Source: Amycolatopsis sp. A133
GTDB lineage: Bacteria; Actinomycetota; Actinomycetes; Mycobacteriales; Pseudonocardiaceae
Assembly (NCBI RefSeq): GCF_031082405.1
Contig: NZ_JAVHJU010000009.1
Span: 186,001-250,000, forward strand
Direction: 5' to 3'
DNA length: 64,000 bases
Under the pieces are notes generated by a model. The model was not told the DNA's origin. It worked only from the letters and a program-made list of their open reading frames with translations, and did not search any database. This document shows positions 29,301-37,981 of the stretch, piece by piece. Position numbers and translations under genes: made by a program. The number at the start of each line of letters is the position of its first letter. Position 1 is the stretch's first letter.

Positions 29301-32300
29301 CGGCACGCTGACGAAGGTGTTCACCGAGGCCGGTGCCGCGCCGGGCGCCTGCACGATCGGCTCGGTGAAGTCCCAGATCGGGCACACCAAGTGCGCCGCG
29401 GGCCTGGCCGGGCTGATCAAGGCCGCGCTGGCGCTGCACACCGGCGTCAAACCGCCGACGCTGCACCTTTCCTCGCCGAACCCGGCCTGGGACCCCACGA
29501 CGAGCCCGTTCGTGTTCCAGTCGGCGGCGCAGCCGTGGCCCGCCCCGCCCGCGGAGCGGCTCGCCGGCGTCAGCGCGTTCGGCTTCGGCGGCACCAACTT
29601 CCACGTGGTGCTCGGCGCGCACGACGGCGTGCCGCCCGCGCAGGCGGCCGACGAGTGGCCCGCGGAGCTGTTCACCTTCCCCACGGAGTCCGCGGCGCGG
29701 GCCGTGCTGGAGCTGGCCACCGACGTCCCGGCAGGGCGGGAGCCGTGGCGGCTGCGCGATCTGGCCCTGAGTGCGTCGCGGCGGGCCGAAGCGGCAGGCG
29801 GGCGGATCCGCCTCGCCGTCGTCGCGTCCACTGTGGACGAGCTGACCCGGTTGCTGCGGCAGGCGCTGGACGGGCAGGACGTGCCGGGCGTGCACCGCGC
29901 CGGTGCGGACGAACCCGGCGACGTCGCGGTCCTGTTCCCCGGCCAGGGCAGCCAGCGGCCGGGCATGTTCGCCGAGCTGTTCGTCACCTTCCCGGAGCTG
30001 CAGCGGTACCTGCGCCTGGACCCGGCGACGGCCGACGTCGTGTTCGGCCCGGCGGTGTTCGGGAAGCAGGCGCGGCAGGCGCCGGCCACGCGCGTCACGG
30101 ACACCCGCGTCGCGCAGCCCGCGCTCGGCGTCACCGGGCTGGCGGCGTTCCGGCTGCTGAGCCGCGCCGGCGTGCGGCCCGCGATGACCGGCGGCCACAG
30201 CTACGGCGAGCTGACGGCGCTGGCCGCGGCGGGCGCGCTCACGCCGGAAGCCCTGCTGCACGCCAGCCACGCCCGGGCCGCGGCGATCCTCGACGCGGTG
30301 CCCGGCGGGGATCCCGGCACGATGGCCGCGGTCTCGGCGGGAGCCGCCGAGACCGGGAAAGTCCTCGCCGACGCCGGGCTCGCCAACGTCGTCCTGGCCA
30401 ACCACAACTCGCCGAAGCAGACGGTGATCTCCGGACCCACCGCCGACGTCGAGGCCGCCGTCGGGCACCTGCGTGCCGCCGGCCTCGGCGCGAAACGGAT
30501 CCAGGTCGCGTGCGCGTTCCACAGCTCCCTGGTGGCTCCCGCGGGAGAGGCGTTCGGCCGGGCGCTCGACGCGATCGGCGTCGTGCGGCCCGCCGTCCCG
30601 GTGTACGGCAACCGGACGGCCGGGCCGTACCCGGCGGACCCGGACGCGATCCGCGGCGAACTGGCCGCCCAGCTGGGCGCGCCGGTCCGGTTCGTCGAGC
30701 AGGTCGAGGCGATGTACGCCGCCGGGGCGCGGGTGTTCGTCGAGGCCGGGCCCGGAGCCGTGCTGGTCAAGCAGGTCGCCGCCATCCTCGGCGACCGGCC
30801 GCACCGGACGGTCGGGTTCGAACAGCCGGGCCGGCGTGGCCTGCCGGGTTTCCTCAGCGCGTTGGCGCAGCTGGCGGTGGCCGGGGTGCCCGTCGAGACG
30901 GGCTGGCTGTTCCGCGGCCGCGACGCGGTCGACGCTTCCGCCGCGCCGCGGCCGAAACGTCCCGGGTGGACGGTCGACGGCCACCTGCTCCGAACGGCGG
31001 ACGGCACGATCCCGGCCGGCGCGTTGCGTCCGGCCGAACGGGTCTCGTCGGTGTGGCCCGCCGCGGCCCCGCAGGCGGCGACGTCGGAGGCGATGGTCGC
31101 GGACTTCCTCCGCACGAGCCGCGAGATGATCGCCGCCCAGCGCGACGTGCTCCTCGGCTTCTTCGGCACCGACGCCCCGGTGCCGGTCCCCGCGCAGCTC
31201 CCGGTCATCGAGCCGCCCACGGTGGCGCCGGCCGCGCAGCCGAAGGCGGCTTCGGTGCTGGAGACCGTGGTGGCGGTGATCGGGGAGCGGACCGGGTATC
31301 CGGTGGAGATGATCGAGCCGGACCTCGACCTGGAAGCCGACCTGAGCGTGGATTCGATCAAGCGGGCGGAGATCGCGGGCGAGCTGGCGTCCCGGCTGGG
31401 TCTCGCGGGTGGCGACGTGGAGGAGTTCGCCAAGGCCCGCACGGCGTCGGCGATCGCCGAGCTGATCGGCGACCAGCGCCCCAATGTGGCGTTGGTTGCG
31501 TTGAACGCACCGAACGCCACATTGGTTGCGTCTGACGCACCGAACGCCACATTGGGGCGCTCGGTGCTGGAGACCGTCGTCGAGGTGATCGGGGAGCGGA
31601 CCGGGTATCCGGTGGAGCTGATCGAGCCGGACCTCGATCTGGAAGCCGACCTGAGCATCGACTCGATCAAGCGGGCCGAGATCGCCGGCGAACTCGCCAC
31701 CCGCCTGAACCTCGACACCGGAGACGACGTCGAAGAGCTGGCCAAGGCCCGCACGGCCGCGGCCATCGCCGAGCTGATCGATCCCGAGCGCCCCAATGTG
31801 GCGTTCGGTGCATCCAACGCACCGAACGCCACATTGGGTGCGTCTGACGCAACCAACGCCACATTGGGGCGCTCGGGGCCGGCTGAGCCCGCGCCGGTCG
31901 TCGTTGCGCCGAAGCGGCTGGTCATGGCCGAGGTCGAGCTCGCTCCCGCCGAGGTCCCTCAAGTCAGCGGGCGCAAGTTTCTCCTGCTCGGGCGCGGGGC
32001 GCTCGCCGAGGCCGTCAGGGGCCGCCTGAACGAGCTGGGCGCGTCCGCCGAGGTCGCCGACGACGTCCGGCCCGGGTTCGACGGGGTCCTGTTCCTGCCG
32101 GACGACGGGCCCGTGCTGCCTGCCGCCTTCCCCCGGTACCAAGCCGCCCTGGCGATGAACCCCGCCTGGCTGCTGACCGCCGGACCCGGCGAGGGACTGC
32201 GCGGCTTCCACCGCAGCCTCGCCCGCGAATACCCGGACACCCTCACCCGCGTCGTCGAGCTGTCCCCGAGCGAGACGCCCGAAGCACAGGCAACGGCCTT

Positions 32301-33291
32301 CGTCGAAGAACTGTCCTCAGGAGACCGCGAGCCGGTCGTCGTCCGCGAAGGCGGACATCGCAGGGGCTTCCGGATGACCGAACAGGACCTCGGCCCGCTC
32401 GGCAGCAGCGGCGCGGGCCCGGCGGGCGACGGCGCCGCCGAAGCGGCCGCCATCGGCCTGGACCGCGACTCGGTCGTCCTGCTCGTCGGTGGCGCCAAGG
32501 GCATCACCGCCCGGTTCGCCGAGACACTGGCCGGCGCCGCCCGCTGCCGGATCGAACTCCTCGGCCGGACCCCGGTGCCGACGGCCCACGACGAACACCC
32601 GCAGGCCGAAACCGCCAGGGACCTCCGCGCCGCGCTCATCGAAGCCGGGCTGAAGAGCCCCGCCGAGGTCGAACGGACGGTCCGCCGGATCCTCGGCGAG
32701 CGCGAGGTCCGGCGGACCCTGGCGAAGCTCGAGGCCCTCGGCAGCCCGGTGCGCTACCAGTCGGTCGACATGCTCGACGCCGAAGCCGTGCACCGCGCGG
32801 TCAAGGAGATCCACGCCGAGCACGGCCGCCTCGACGGCATCGTCTACGCGGCCGGCGTGATCGAGGACAAGCTCGTCGCCGAGAAGACGCCGGAGTCGTT
32901 CGGCCGCGTTTACGGCACGAAGGTCGACGGCGCCCGCACCCTCCTGGAGGCGACCGCCGACCTGCCCGACGAGCCGAAGTTCGTGGTCCTGTTCGGCAGC
33001 ATCGCCGCGGCACTGGGCAACCGCGGCCAGTCGGACTACGCCGCCGCCAACGACGCACTCGAGGCGCTGGGCCACCGGTGGCCCGCGGGGCGGGCGGTGA
33101 CCGTCCACTGGGGACCGTGGGCCCCGACCGGCGACCACGACGGCATGGTGACGCCCGAGCTGATGCGCGACTACGCCCGCCGCGGCATCGCGCTGATCGA
33201 CCCGGAGGAGGGCACCCTCGGCCTGCTGCGGGAGCTGGCGTGGGGCCGCACCGACACCGGCGCCGTCGTCCACACGGCGTCCGGATGGTGA
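26389..33291 (+). CDS. Pfa-like lipid/polyketide synthase 1: NPD-NPD(ER)-KS-AT-ACP-ACP-KR
   Basis: This 2300-residue multidomain synthase resembles PfaA with a PfaD-type reductase fused in front. Domains: a shortened NPD-like barrel (about 10-235, with HECGG); a full NPD/enoyl-reductase-like barrel (about 255-620, SECGGHVG); KS (about 637-1080, Cys824, His959, His999); AT (about 1180-1480, GHSYGE Ser1271); ACP1 (Ser1656) and ACP2 (Ser1759), both DSIKRAE-type; KR (about 2020-2290, Tyr2217). All core residues are present. After each ACP an in-frame 85-bp palindromic element encodes a 28-residue insert beginning RPNVA. It probably builds and reduces an aliphatic acyl chain. No methyltransferase or thioesterase domain is seen. 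The stop overlaps the next start. Confidence 0.88.
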   Translation: MRLSKDDSVPAELVVAVSPLRWPSARGVAAAARGGALGVLDLTAGGAAAAEELALLGEWGIPAFGVRLARPAEADLPDAATTVLLTEDSPCTARDFPGRRVLAEVTSRAAAGRAVAAGAAGLIARGHECGGPAGELSTFVLLQALLDDDALGVPVWAAGGIGPHTAAAAVAGGAAGVVVDTQLALLPEAELPSALTTAVTGLDGSETTVVDGVRVLARRGSTPVEAGQDVFLATRFRDRWGTVTAAVRGLADAVGEALRLPDAVLGPGSAGSRALGTALPVAQGPMTRVSDQPAFAAAVAAGGALPFIALALSGPEQTRDVLERTRAAVGDAPWGVGVLGFAADDVKAAQLAVIRELRPTHAIIAGGRPAQAAALEEAGIATFLHVPSPGLLKQFLEAGARKFVFEGSECGGHVGPRTSFPLWEAQLGVLADFLAATPDAAAGLQLLFAGGIHDERSAAMVAALAAPVAARGVAAGVLMGTAYLFTREAVDAGAVLPLFQRRLLEAEHTDLLETAPGHATRCVRSPFTEEYAAIKADLAGRGVPSRDAWEHLETLNVGRLRLASKGIERVGAELRDVGEDRQLAEGMFMAGEVAVLRSAVTTIAGLHHSVGEGANAFLRARAAEFGVAEVEPAAPEPLDIAIVGMACMFPQAPDLAAFWANVLAGTDAVTEVPPQRWDTALYYDPEGQGERTPSRWGGFLPEIGFDPLKYGIPPSSLASIEPVQLLALEAAHRALADAGYAGRAFDRARTSVVFGAEAGSDLSNAMTLRSVLPSYVGELPSELDERLPRITEDSFPGVLANVIAGRIANRLDLGGANYTVDAACASSLTAVDVACKELTAGTSDLVLCGGADLHNGINDYLLFASAHALSPTGRSATFDSAADGIALGEGVACIALKRLADAERDGDRVYAVIKGVGAASDGRALGLTAPRPEGQHTALTRAYRNAGVSPARVGLVEAHGTGTVVGDRTELGTLTKVFTEAGAAPGACTIGSVKSQIGHTKCAAGLAGLIKAALALHTGVKPPTLHLSSPNPAWDPTTSPFVFQSAAQPWPAPPAERLAGVSAFGFGGTNFHVVLGAHDGVPPAQAADEWPAELFTFPTESAARAVLELATDVPAGREPWRLRDLALSASRRAEAAGGRIRLAVVASTVDELTRLLRQALDGQDVPGVHRAGADEPGDVAVLFPGQGSQRPGMFAELFVTFPELQRYLRLDPATADVVFGPAVFGKQARQAPATRVTDTRVAQPALGVTGLAAFRLLSRAGVRPAMTGGHSYGELTALAAAGALTPEALLHASHARAAAILDAVPGGDPGTMAAVSAGAAETGKVLADAGLANVVLANHNSPKQTVISGPTADVEAAVGHLRAAGLGAKRIQVACAFHSSLVAPAGEAFGRALDAIGVVRPAVPVYGNRTAGPYPADPDAIRGELAAQLGAPVRFVEQVEAMYAAGARVFVEAGPGAVLVKQVAAILGDRPHRTVGFEQPGRRGLPGFLSALAQLAVAGVPVETGWLFRGRDAVDASAAPRPKRPGWTVDGHLLRTADGTIPAGALRPAERVSSVWPAAAPQAATSEAMVADFLRTSREMIAAQRDVLLGFFGTDAPVPVPAQLPVIEPPTVAPAAQPKAASVLETVVAVIGERTGYPVEMIEPDLDLEADLSVDSIKRAEIAGELASRLGLAGGDVEEFAKARTASAIAELIGDQRPNVALVALNAPNATLVASDAPNATLGRSVLETVVEVIGERTGYPVELIEPDLDLEADLSIDSIKRAEIAGELATRLNLDTGDDVEELAKARTAAAIAELIDPERPNVAFGASNAPNATLGASDATNATLGRSGPAEPAPVVVAPKRLVMAEVELAPAEVPQVSGRKFLLLGRGALAEAVRGRLNELGASAEVADDVRPGFDGVLFLPDDGPVLPAAFPRYQAALAMNPAWLLTAGPGEGLRGFHRSLAREYPDTLTRVVELSPSETPEAQATAFVEELSSGDREPVVVREGGHRRGFRMTEQDLGPLGSSGAGPAGDGAAEAAAIGLDRDSVVLLVGGAKGITARFAETLAGAARCRIELLGRTPVPTAHDEHPQAETARDLRAALIEAGLKSPAEVERTVRRILGEREVRRTLAKLEALGSPVRYQSVDMLDAEAVHRAVKEIHAEHGRLDGIVYAAGVIEDKLVAEKTPESFGRVYGTKVDGARTLLEATADLPDEPKFVVLFGSIAAALGNRGQSDYAAANDALEALGHRWPAGRAVTVHWGPWAPTGDHDGMVTPELMRDYARRGIALIDPEEGTLGLLRELAWGRTDTGAVVHTASGW
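31476..31560 (+). repeat. 85-bp palindromic element, copy 1 (in frame, after ACP1)
   Basis: Perfect 18-bp terminal inverted repeats (31476-31493 and 31543-31560) begin GCGCCCCAATGTGG. Inside are two GGTTGCG...CGCACC mini-hairpins separated by a GAACGCCACATT block. It is translated without stops as RPNVALVALNAPNATLVASD and then APNATLGR. Confidence 0.9.
31786..31874 (+). repeat. 85-bp palindromic element, copy 2 (in frame, after ACP2)
   Basis: The 85-bp unit is 31788-31872. With two extra matching bases each side the inverted repeats are 20 bp (31786-31805 and 31855-31874). It occupies the same position relative to ACP2 as copy 1 does to ACP1. The ACP plus element may therefore have been duplicated as one module of about 312 bp. 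Confidence 0.9.
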
Positions 33292-36200
33292 CGGACATGC
33301 GGGTTGCCATTGTCGGGATGTCGGTGCTGCTGCCCGGCGCCCCCGACCTGGCGAGCTACTGGCGCAACCTGGCCGGCGGTGTCGACGCGATCACCGAAGT
33401 GCCGCCCGAAAAGTGGGACGGCACGCACTACGCGCCCGGCGAGCAGCGCCGGGCCGACCGGGTCTACTGCCGGCGCGGCGGGTTCGTCGACGACCTGGCC
33501 GAAGTGGACGTCACCGGCTTCGGGATCATGCCGAACTCCGTGGCCGCCACCGAGCCGGACCAGCTGATCGCGCTGCGGGTCGCCGCACAGGCCGTCGCGG
33601 ACGCCGGCGGGCCGGACCGGCTGCCCGCCGACCGCGCGAAGGTCGGGGTCGTGCTCGGCCGCGGCGGCTACCTGACGCCGGGGCTGGTCCGCCTCGACCA
33701 GCGCGTCCGCACCGCCAGCCAGCTCGTCCGCACCCTCGGCGAGCTGCTGCCCGACCTGGACGCGGACCGGCTCGACGCCGTCCGCCAGGCGTTCACCGAC
33801 CAGCTCGGCCCCGAGGCGCCCGAGTCCGCGATCGGGCTGGTGCCCAACCTGGCCGCGTCGCGGCTGGCCAACCGCCTCGACCTGCGCGGGCCCGCGTACA
33901 CCGTGGACGCCGCGTGCGCGTCCTCGCTCATCGCCGTCGACCACGCCGTGCGCGAGCTGGCCACCGGCCGCTGCGACGTCGTCCTCGCCGGCGGGGTGCA
34001 CCACTGCCACGACATCACCTTCTGGAGCGTGTTCAACCAGCTCGGCGCGCTGTCGCCGTCCGAGCGGATCCGGCCGTTCCACCGCGACGCCGACGGGGTC
34101 CTGATCGGCGAAGGCACCGGCGTCGTCGTGCTCAAGCGCCTCGCCGACGCCGAGCGCGACGGCGACCGCGTCTACGCGGTGATCACCGGCACCGGCGTCG
34201 CCTCCGACGGGCGGACCGCGAGCCTGGCCAGCCCCGACTCCGGCGGCCAGGTCCGGGCCGTCCGCCAGGCGTGGGCCGCGGCGGGCCTCGACCCGGCGGC
34301 TCCGGACTCGATCGGCCTGCTGGAGGCGCACGGCACCGCCACCCCGGCCGGCGACGCGGCGGAGCTCGCCACCCTCTCGGAGGTCTTCGGGAGCCACGGC
34401 CGCGCGGTGCTCGGCTCGGTCAAGTCGATGATCGGCCACACGATGCCCGCGGCGGGCGTCGCCGGGCTCGTCAAGGCGGCCCTGGCCGTGCACCACGGCG
34501 TCCTGCTGCCCACCCTGCACTGCGACGACCCGCACCCGGCGCTGGCCGCGACGCGGTTCTCCGCTTTGGCCGCCGCCAGGCCGTGGGACGCGCCGGTGCG
34601 CCGCGCCGGCGTCAACGCGTTCGGCTTCGGCGGGATCAACGCCCACGTCGTCCTGGAGCAGGCACCGGGCCGGGCGAAGCCGGTCGCGGTCCGCGAGCCC
34701 GAACGCATGCTGCGGCTCGCCGCGCCGACCGTCGACGCGCTGCGCGAGCTGTTCGACCGGCCCGGCACGCCGGAGACCGGCACCGGGCCGGTCCGGCTCG
34801 GCATCGTCGACCCGACGGAGAAGCGGCTGGCCCTGGCCAGGAAGGCACTGGCGCGGGGCCGGGCCTGGCGCGGCCGCAACGACGTGTGGTTCGCCGACCG
34901 CCCGCTGCTGGGGCCGGCCGGGGGCAGGATCGCCTTCCTCTTCCCCGGCCTGGAGTCGGAGCTCACGCTGAACTGCGGCGACGTCGCCCGCCACTTCGGC
35001 CTGCCGTGGAAGCACGCCGACGTCGAGGTCGGCGACGTCGGACGGCAGGGCGCCGCGGTGTTCGAGCTGGGCAGGCTGCTGCACGCCGCCCTCGGGCGGA
35101 TCGGCGTCACGCCCGACGCCGTCGCCGGGCACAGCCTGGGTGAATGGACGGCGATGGCCGTGGCCGGCGTGCACGCCGGGGCCGAGGTCGACGCCTTCCT
35201 CGCCGGCTTCGACCCGGACGCGCTCGTCGTCCCCGGGCTCGCCTTCGCCGCGGTCGGCGCGCCCGCGCCCCGGGTGCTCGAGGAGCTCGCCGGCCGCACC
35301 GACGTCGTCCTCTCGCACGACAACTCCCCGAACCAGGCCATGATCTGCGGTCCGGAAGCGGCGGTCGGCGCGCTCGTGCAGCGGTTCCGGGACGCGGGGG
35401 TCGTGGCGCAGGTGCTGCCCTTCCGGTCCGGTTTCCACACCCCGATGCTGCGGCCGTACCTGGACCCGATCCGCGCCGCGGCCGAGCGCTTCACCTTGTA
35501 CCCGCCGCAGCTGCCGCTGTGGTCGGCGACCACGGTGTCGGAATACCCGGCGGGCGAGGCCGAGGTCCGCGAGCTGTTCGTGCGGCACCTGCTGCAGCCG
35601 GTCCGGTTCCGCCCGCTCGTGCGGGCGCTGCACGCCGCCGGGTTCCGCGCGTTCGTCCAGGTGGGCGCCGGGCAGCTCGGCTCCCTGGTCGGCGACACCC
35701 TGCACGGCGAAGACCACCTCGTGGTGGCGGCGCACTCGGCCCAGCGCCCCGGGCTCGCGCAGCTGCGCCGGGTCGCGACCGCGCTGTGGGCCCACGGCCT
35801 CGACGGCCCGCTCCCGGGAGGCGGAGCTCCCGGGTGTCACGTCGACTTCTCCCGCCTGCCGGGCGAGCGCCCGATCGCCCCCAAGGCGGTCAAGCTCGAC
35901 CTCGGTGGCCGCCTGATCTCGCTGGACGAGCAGGTCCGCGCGCGCATCGCCCTGCCGCCCACCGGCAGGTCCACTGTGGACGACCTGGCCGGGAAGGGCC
36001 CGCTCGCCGCGGAGTTCGCCGCCCTGCTGGCCGACACGGCCGAGCTGGCCTCCACCGTCCTCGCCCCCCGCCCCGACCCCGCACTTTCACGTGAAAGTGC
36101 GGCCCCAGGACGGAGCTTTCACGTGAAAGCTCCGTCACCGGCGGCGCTGGACACCACGCTTGTCGTCTCGATCGAGGCGATGCCGTACCTGCTCGACCAC

Positions 36201-37658
36201 TGCTTCTTCAAGCAGCCGCCGCAGGCCGACCCGGGGGACCGCTGGCCGGTCGTTCCGGCGACCACGGTGATCGACCACCTGATGCGGTTCGCCGAGCAGG
36301 CCGCGCCCGGGCGCCGCGCGGTCGCGGTGCACGACGTCCGCCTCACCCAGTGGATCACCGCGGTCCCGGCCGTCACCGTGCCGGTGCGCGTCCGGCCGCA
36401 GGGCGCCGACCGGGTGCTCGCGGCCCTCGACGGCTACTCGCAGGCCGTTGTGGAACTCGCCCCGGAACACCCCGCAGAAGCGCCCGCGCCGTGGCGGTTC
36501 CCCGCGTCGGCCGAACAGGTCCCCGAGACCACGGCGGCCCAGCTGTACGACGAGCGCTGGATGTTCCACGGCCCGCGCTTCCAGGGCGTCACGGAGCTGA
36601 CCGCCGTCGGCGAGCGGCACGTGCGGGCCGTGCTGACGACACCGGCCGCGCCCGGCGCGCTGCTCGACAACGTCGGCCAGGTGCTCGGCTACTGGATCAT
36701 GTCCCGGCTGCCCGAGCGCACCACCGTCTTCCCGGTCGCCATGCGCAAGATCCGGTTCCACGGCCCGCACCCGGCACCGGGGGAGCGGCTGGAGTGCCTG
36801 GTCCGGATCACCGGGCTGACGGACGAGTTCCTCGACGCGGACATGCAGCTCGTCCGCGACGGCCGGGTCTGGGCCGAGTTCACCGGCTGGCGCGACCGGC
36901 GGTTCGACAGCACCGCGCACATCCGCCAGGCCGACCGGACGCCGGAGCGCTCGACCCTGTCGCACGAGCAGCCGGGCGGCTGGGCGCTGGTGCACGAGCA
37001 GTGGCCGGACCTGGCCACCCGCGAGCTGATCATGCGCAACTACCTCGCCGGCGCCGAGCGGGAGGCCTACGAACGCCGTCCGCCGCGCGGGCGGCGCCAG
37101 TGGCTGCTCGGCCGGATCGCGGCCAAGGACGCCATCCGGCAGTTCCTCTGGCCCCGCGGCGAAACCGAGATGTTCCCGGCCGAGCTGCGCATCGGCAACG
37201 ACGACCGCGGACGTCCGCAGGCGACCGGCGCCTACGGCCGCGAGCTGCCGCCGGTGACGATTTCCGTGGCGCACCGCGCCGAAGCCGGCGTCGCGATCGC
37301 CCGCCACGGGCCCTGCGGCATCGACGTCGAGGAGGTCGTGCCGCGCTCGAAGTCCACTGTGGAGGCGGCGCTCGGGCCGGCCGAGCTGGCGCTGTTCGCG
37401 AGCCTGTCCGGCGATCCGGAGCGGTGGTTCGCCCGGTTCTGGACCGCGAAGGAGGCGGTGGCGAAGCTGCGCGGCACCGGCCTGCGCGGCGAACCGCGGG
37501 ACTTCGAGGTCGTCGCGGCCGCGCCGGCCGAGCTGACCGTCCGCACCGGCGGCCACGAATACCGCGTGTGCTGCACCGACGTCGAAAACCCGCCGGGCGC
37601 GCCGCCGCGCCGTTACGTCGTCGCCTGGACCGAAGAGACGAAGGAGACTGCCGGATGA
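33288..37658 (+). CDS. Pfa-like lipid synthase 2: KS-AT-DH-phosphopantetheinyl transferase
   Basis: This 1456-residue partner synthase has a KS at about 3-460 (Cys210 in DAACASS, with EAHGTAT and GHTMPA histidines). The AT-like domain at about 540-810 keeps GHSLGEW with Ser616. The hot-dog dehydratase at about 950-1210 has His971 in LLDHCFF and Asp1127 in LLDNVGQ. The C-terminal Sfp-type phosphopantetheinyl transferase has Asp1346, Glu1348 (GIDVEE) and Lys1388-Glu1389 (FWTAKEA). The built-in transferase can activate the ACPs of both synthases. Start: GTG 33288 overlaps the previous stop (GTGA); ATG 33297 is an alternative. A linker near residues 930-950 is encoded by two perfect palindromes. 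Confidence 0.85.
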   Translation: MTDMRVAIVGMSVLLPGAPDLASYWRNLAGGVDAITEVPPEKWDGTHYAPGEQRRADRVYCRRGGFVDDLAEVDVTGFGIMPNSVAATEPDQLIALRVAAQAVADAGGPDRLPADRAKVGVVLGRGGYLTPGLVRLDQRVRTASQLVRTLGELLPDLDADRLDAVRQAFTDQLGPEAPESAIGLVPNLAASRLANRLDLRGPAYTVDAACASSLIAVDHAVRELATGRCDVVLAGGVHHCHDITFWSVFNQLGALSPSERIRPFHRDADGVLIGEGTGVVVLKRLADAERDGDRVYAVITGTGVASDGRTASLASPDSGGQVRAVRQAWAAAGLDPAAPDSIGLLEAHGTATPAGDAAELATLSEVFGSHGRAVLGSVKSMIGHTMPAAGVAGLVKAALAVHHGVLLPTLHCDDPHPALAATRFSALAAARPWDAPVRRAGVNAFGFGGINAHVVLEQAPGRAKPVAVREPERMLRLAAPTVDALRELFDRPGTPETGTGPVRLGIVDPTEKRLALARKALARGRAWRGRNDVWFADRPLLGPAGGRIAFLFPGLESELTLNCGDVARHFGLPWKHADVEVGDVGRQGAAVFELGRLLHAALGRIGVTPDAVAGHSLGEWTAMAVAGVHAGAEVDAFLAGFDPDALVVPGLAFAAVGAPAPRVLEELAGRTDVVLSHDNSPNQAMICGPEAAVGALVQRFRDAGVVAQVLPFRSGFHTPMLRPYLDPIRAAAERFTLYPPQLPLWSATTVSEYPAGEAEVRELFVRHLLQPVRFRPLVRALHAAGFRAFVQVGAGQLGSLVGDTLHGEDHLVVAAHSAQRPGLAQLRRVATALWAHGLDGPLPGGGAPGCHVDFSRLPGERPIAPKAVKLDLGGRLISLDEQVRARIALPPTGRSTVDDLAGKGPLAAEFAALLADTAELASTVLAPRPDPALSRESAAPGRSFHVKAPSPAALDTTLVVSIEAMPYLLDHCFFKQPPQADPGDRWPVVPATTVIDHLMRFAEQAAPGRRAVAVHDVRLTQWITAVPAVTVPVRVRPQGADRVLAALDGYSQAVVELAPEHPAEAPAPWRFPASAEQVPETTAAQLYDERWMFHGPRFQGVTELTAVGERHVRAVLTTPAAPGALLDNVGQVLGYWIMSRLPERTTVFPVAMRKIRFHGPHPAPGERLECLVRITGLTDEFLDADMQLVRDGRVWAEFTGWRDRRFDSTAHIRQADRTPERSTLSHEQPGGWALVHEQWPDLATRELIMRNYLAGAEREAYERRPPRGRRQWLLGRIAAKDAIRQFLWPRGETEMFPAELRIGNDDRGRPQATGAYGRELPPVTISVAHRAEAGVAIARHGPCGIDVEEVVPRSKSTVEAALGPAELALFASLSGDPERWFARFWTAKEAVAKLRGTGLRGEPRDFEVVAAAPAELTVRTGGHEYRVCCTDVENPPGAPPRRYVVAWTEETKETAG
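36081..36135. repeat. Two perfect palindromes inside synthase 2
   Basis: GCACTTTCACGTGAAAGTGC (36081-36100, 20 bp) is followed 9 bases later by a 26-bp perfect palindrome (36110-36135) with the same CTTTCACGTGAAAG centre. They encode the AT-DH linker. The same core occurs in the terminator at 14585-14604. The pair would form strong hairpins in the mRNA. Confidence 0.9.
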
Positions 37659-37981
37659 GCATCGAGACCACGGCTGCGGACGAGGTGACCGTGCTCGCCC
37701 AGCTCGGCGAAATGCTGCGGGAGCTGCTCGAAGAGTACGGCCTCGACGGGGAAGACGACGAGGAAGACGCTGCCGAAATCACCATGGACACGACGTTCCA
37801 CGACGACCTCGAACTGGAGAGCGTCGACCTGGTGGCGCTGTCCGGGCAGCTGCGCGAGCGCTACGGCGACCGCGTCAACTTCGCGACCTTCATCGCCGAG
37901 CGGGACCTCGACGAGATCATCGCGCTGACCGTCGGCGAGCTCGTCCGGTACATCGTCGCCTCCCTGCGGGCGACGGCGTGA
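37655..37981 (+). CDS. Acidic acyl carrier protein
   Basis: This is a 108-residue free-standing ACP. The phosphopantetheine site is Ser56 in DLELESVDLV. It is very acidic (GEDDEEDAAE before helix 2), as carrier proteins usually are. It starts at ATG 37655, overlapping synthase 2 by 4 bases, and ends overlapping the hydrolase. It can be activated by the transferase domain encoded just upstream. Likely roles are loading of a starter or hand-over of the finished chain; which one cannot be read. Confidence 0.85.
   Translation: MSIETTAADEVTVLAQLGEMLRELLEEYGLDGEDDEEDAAEITMDTTFHDDLELESVDLVALSGQLRERYGDRVNFATFIAERDLDEIIALTVGELVRYIVASLRATA

Noticed and set aside
31476..31874. Ordinary Pro/Ala interdomain linker repeat
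   Set aside because: DNA-level palindromy with perfect ends and an identical intergenic copy cannot be explained by protein linker repetition.
28723..32211. Very long minus-strand open frame (over 1100 codons) opposite the lipid synthase
   Set aside because: It is antisense to a gene with clear KS/AT/ACP motifs; the translation is Arg/Gly/Ala-rich without any family motif. It is a GC-driven shadow.
26389..33291. Enediyne-type or modular antibiotic PKS
   Set aside because: The tandem DSIKRAE ACPs, PfaD-like reductase and lack of a PksE-type order or modular docking ends fit a Pfa-like lipid synthase better.
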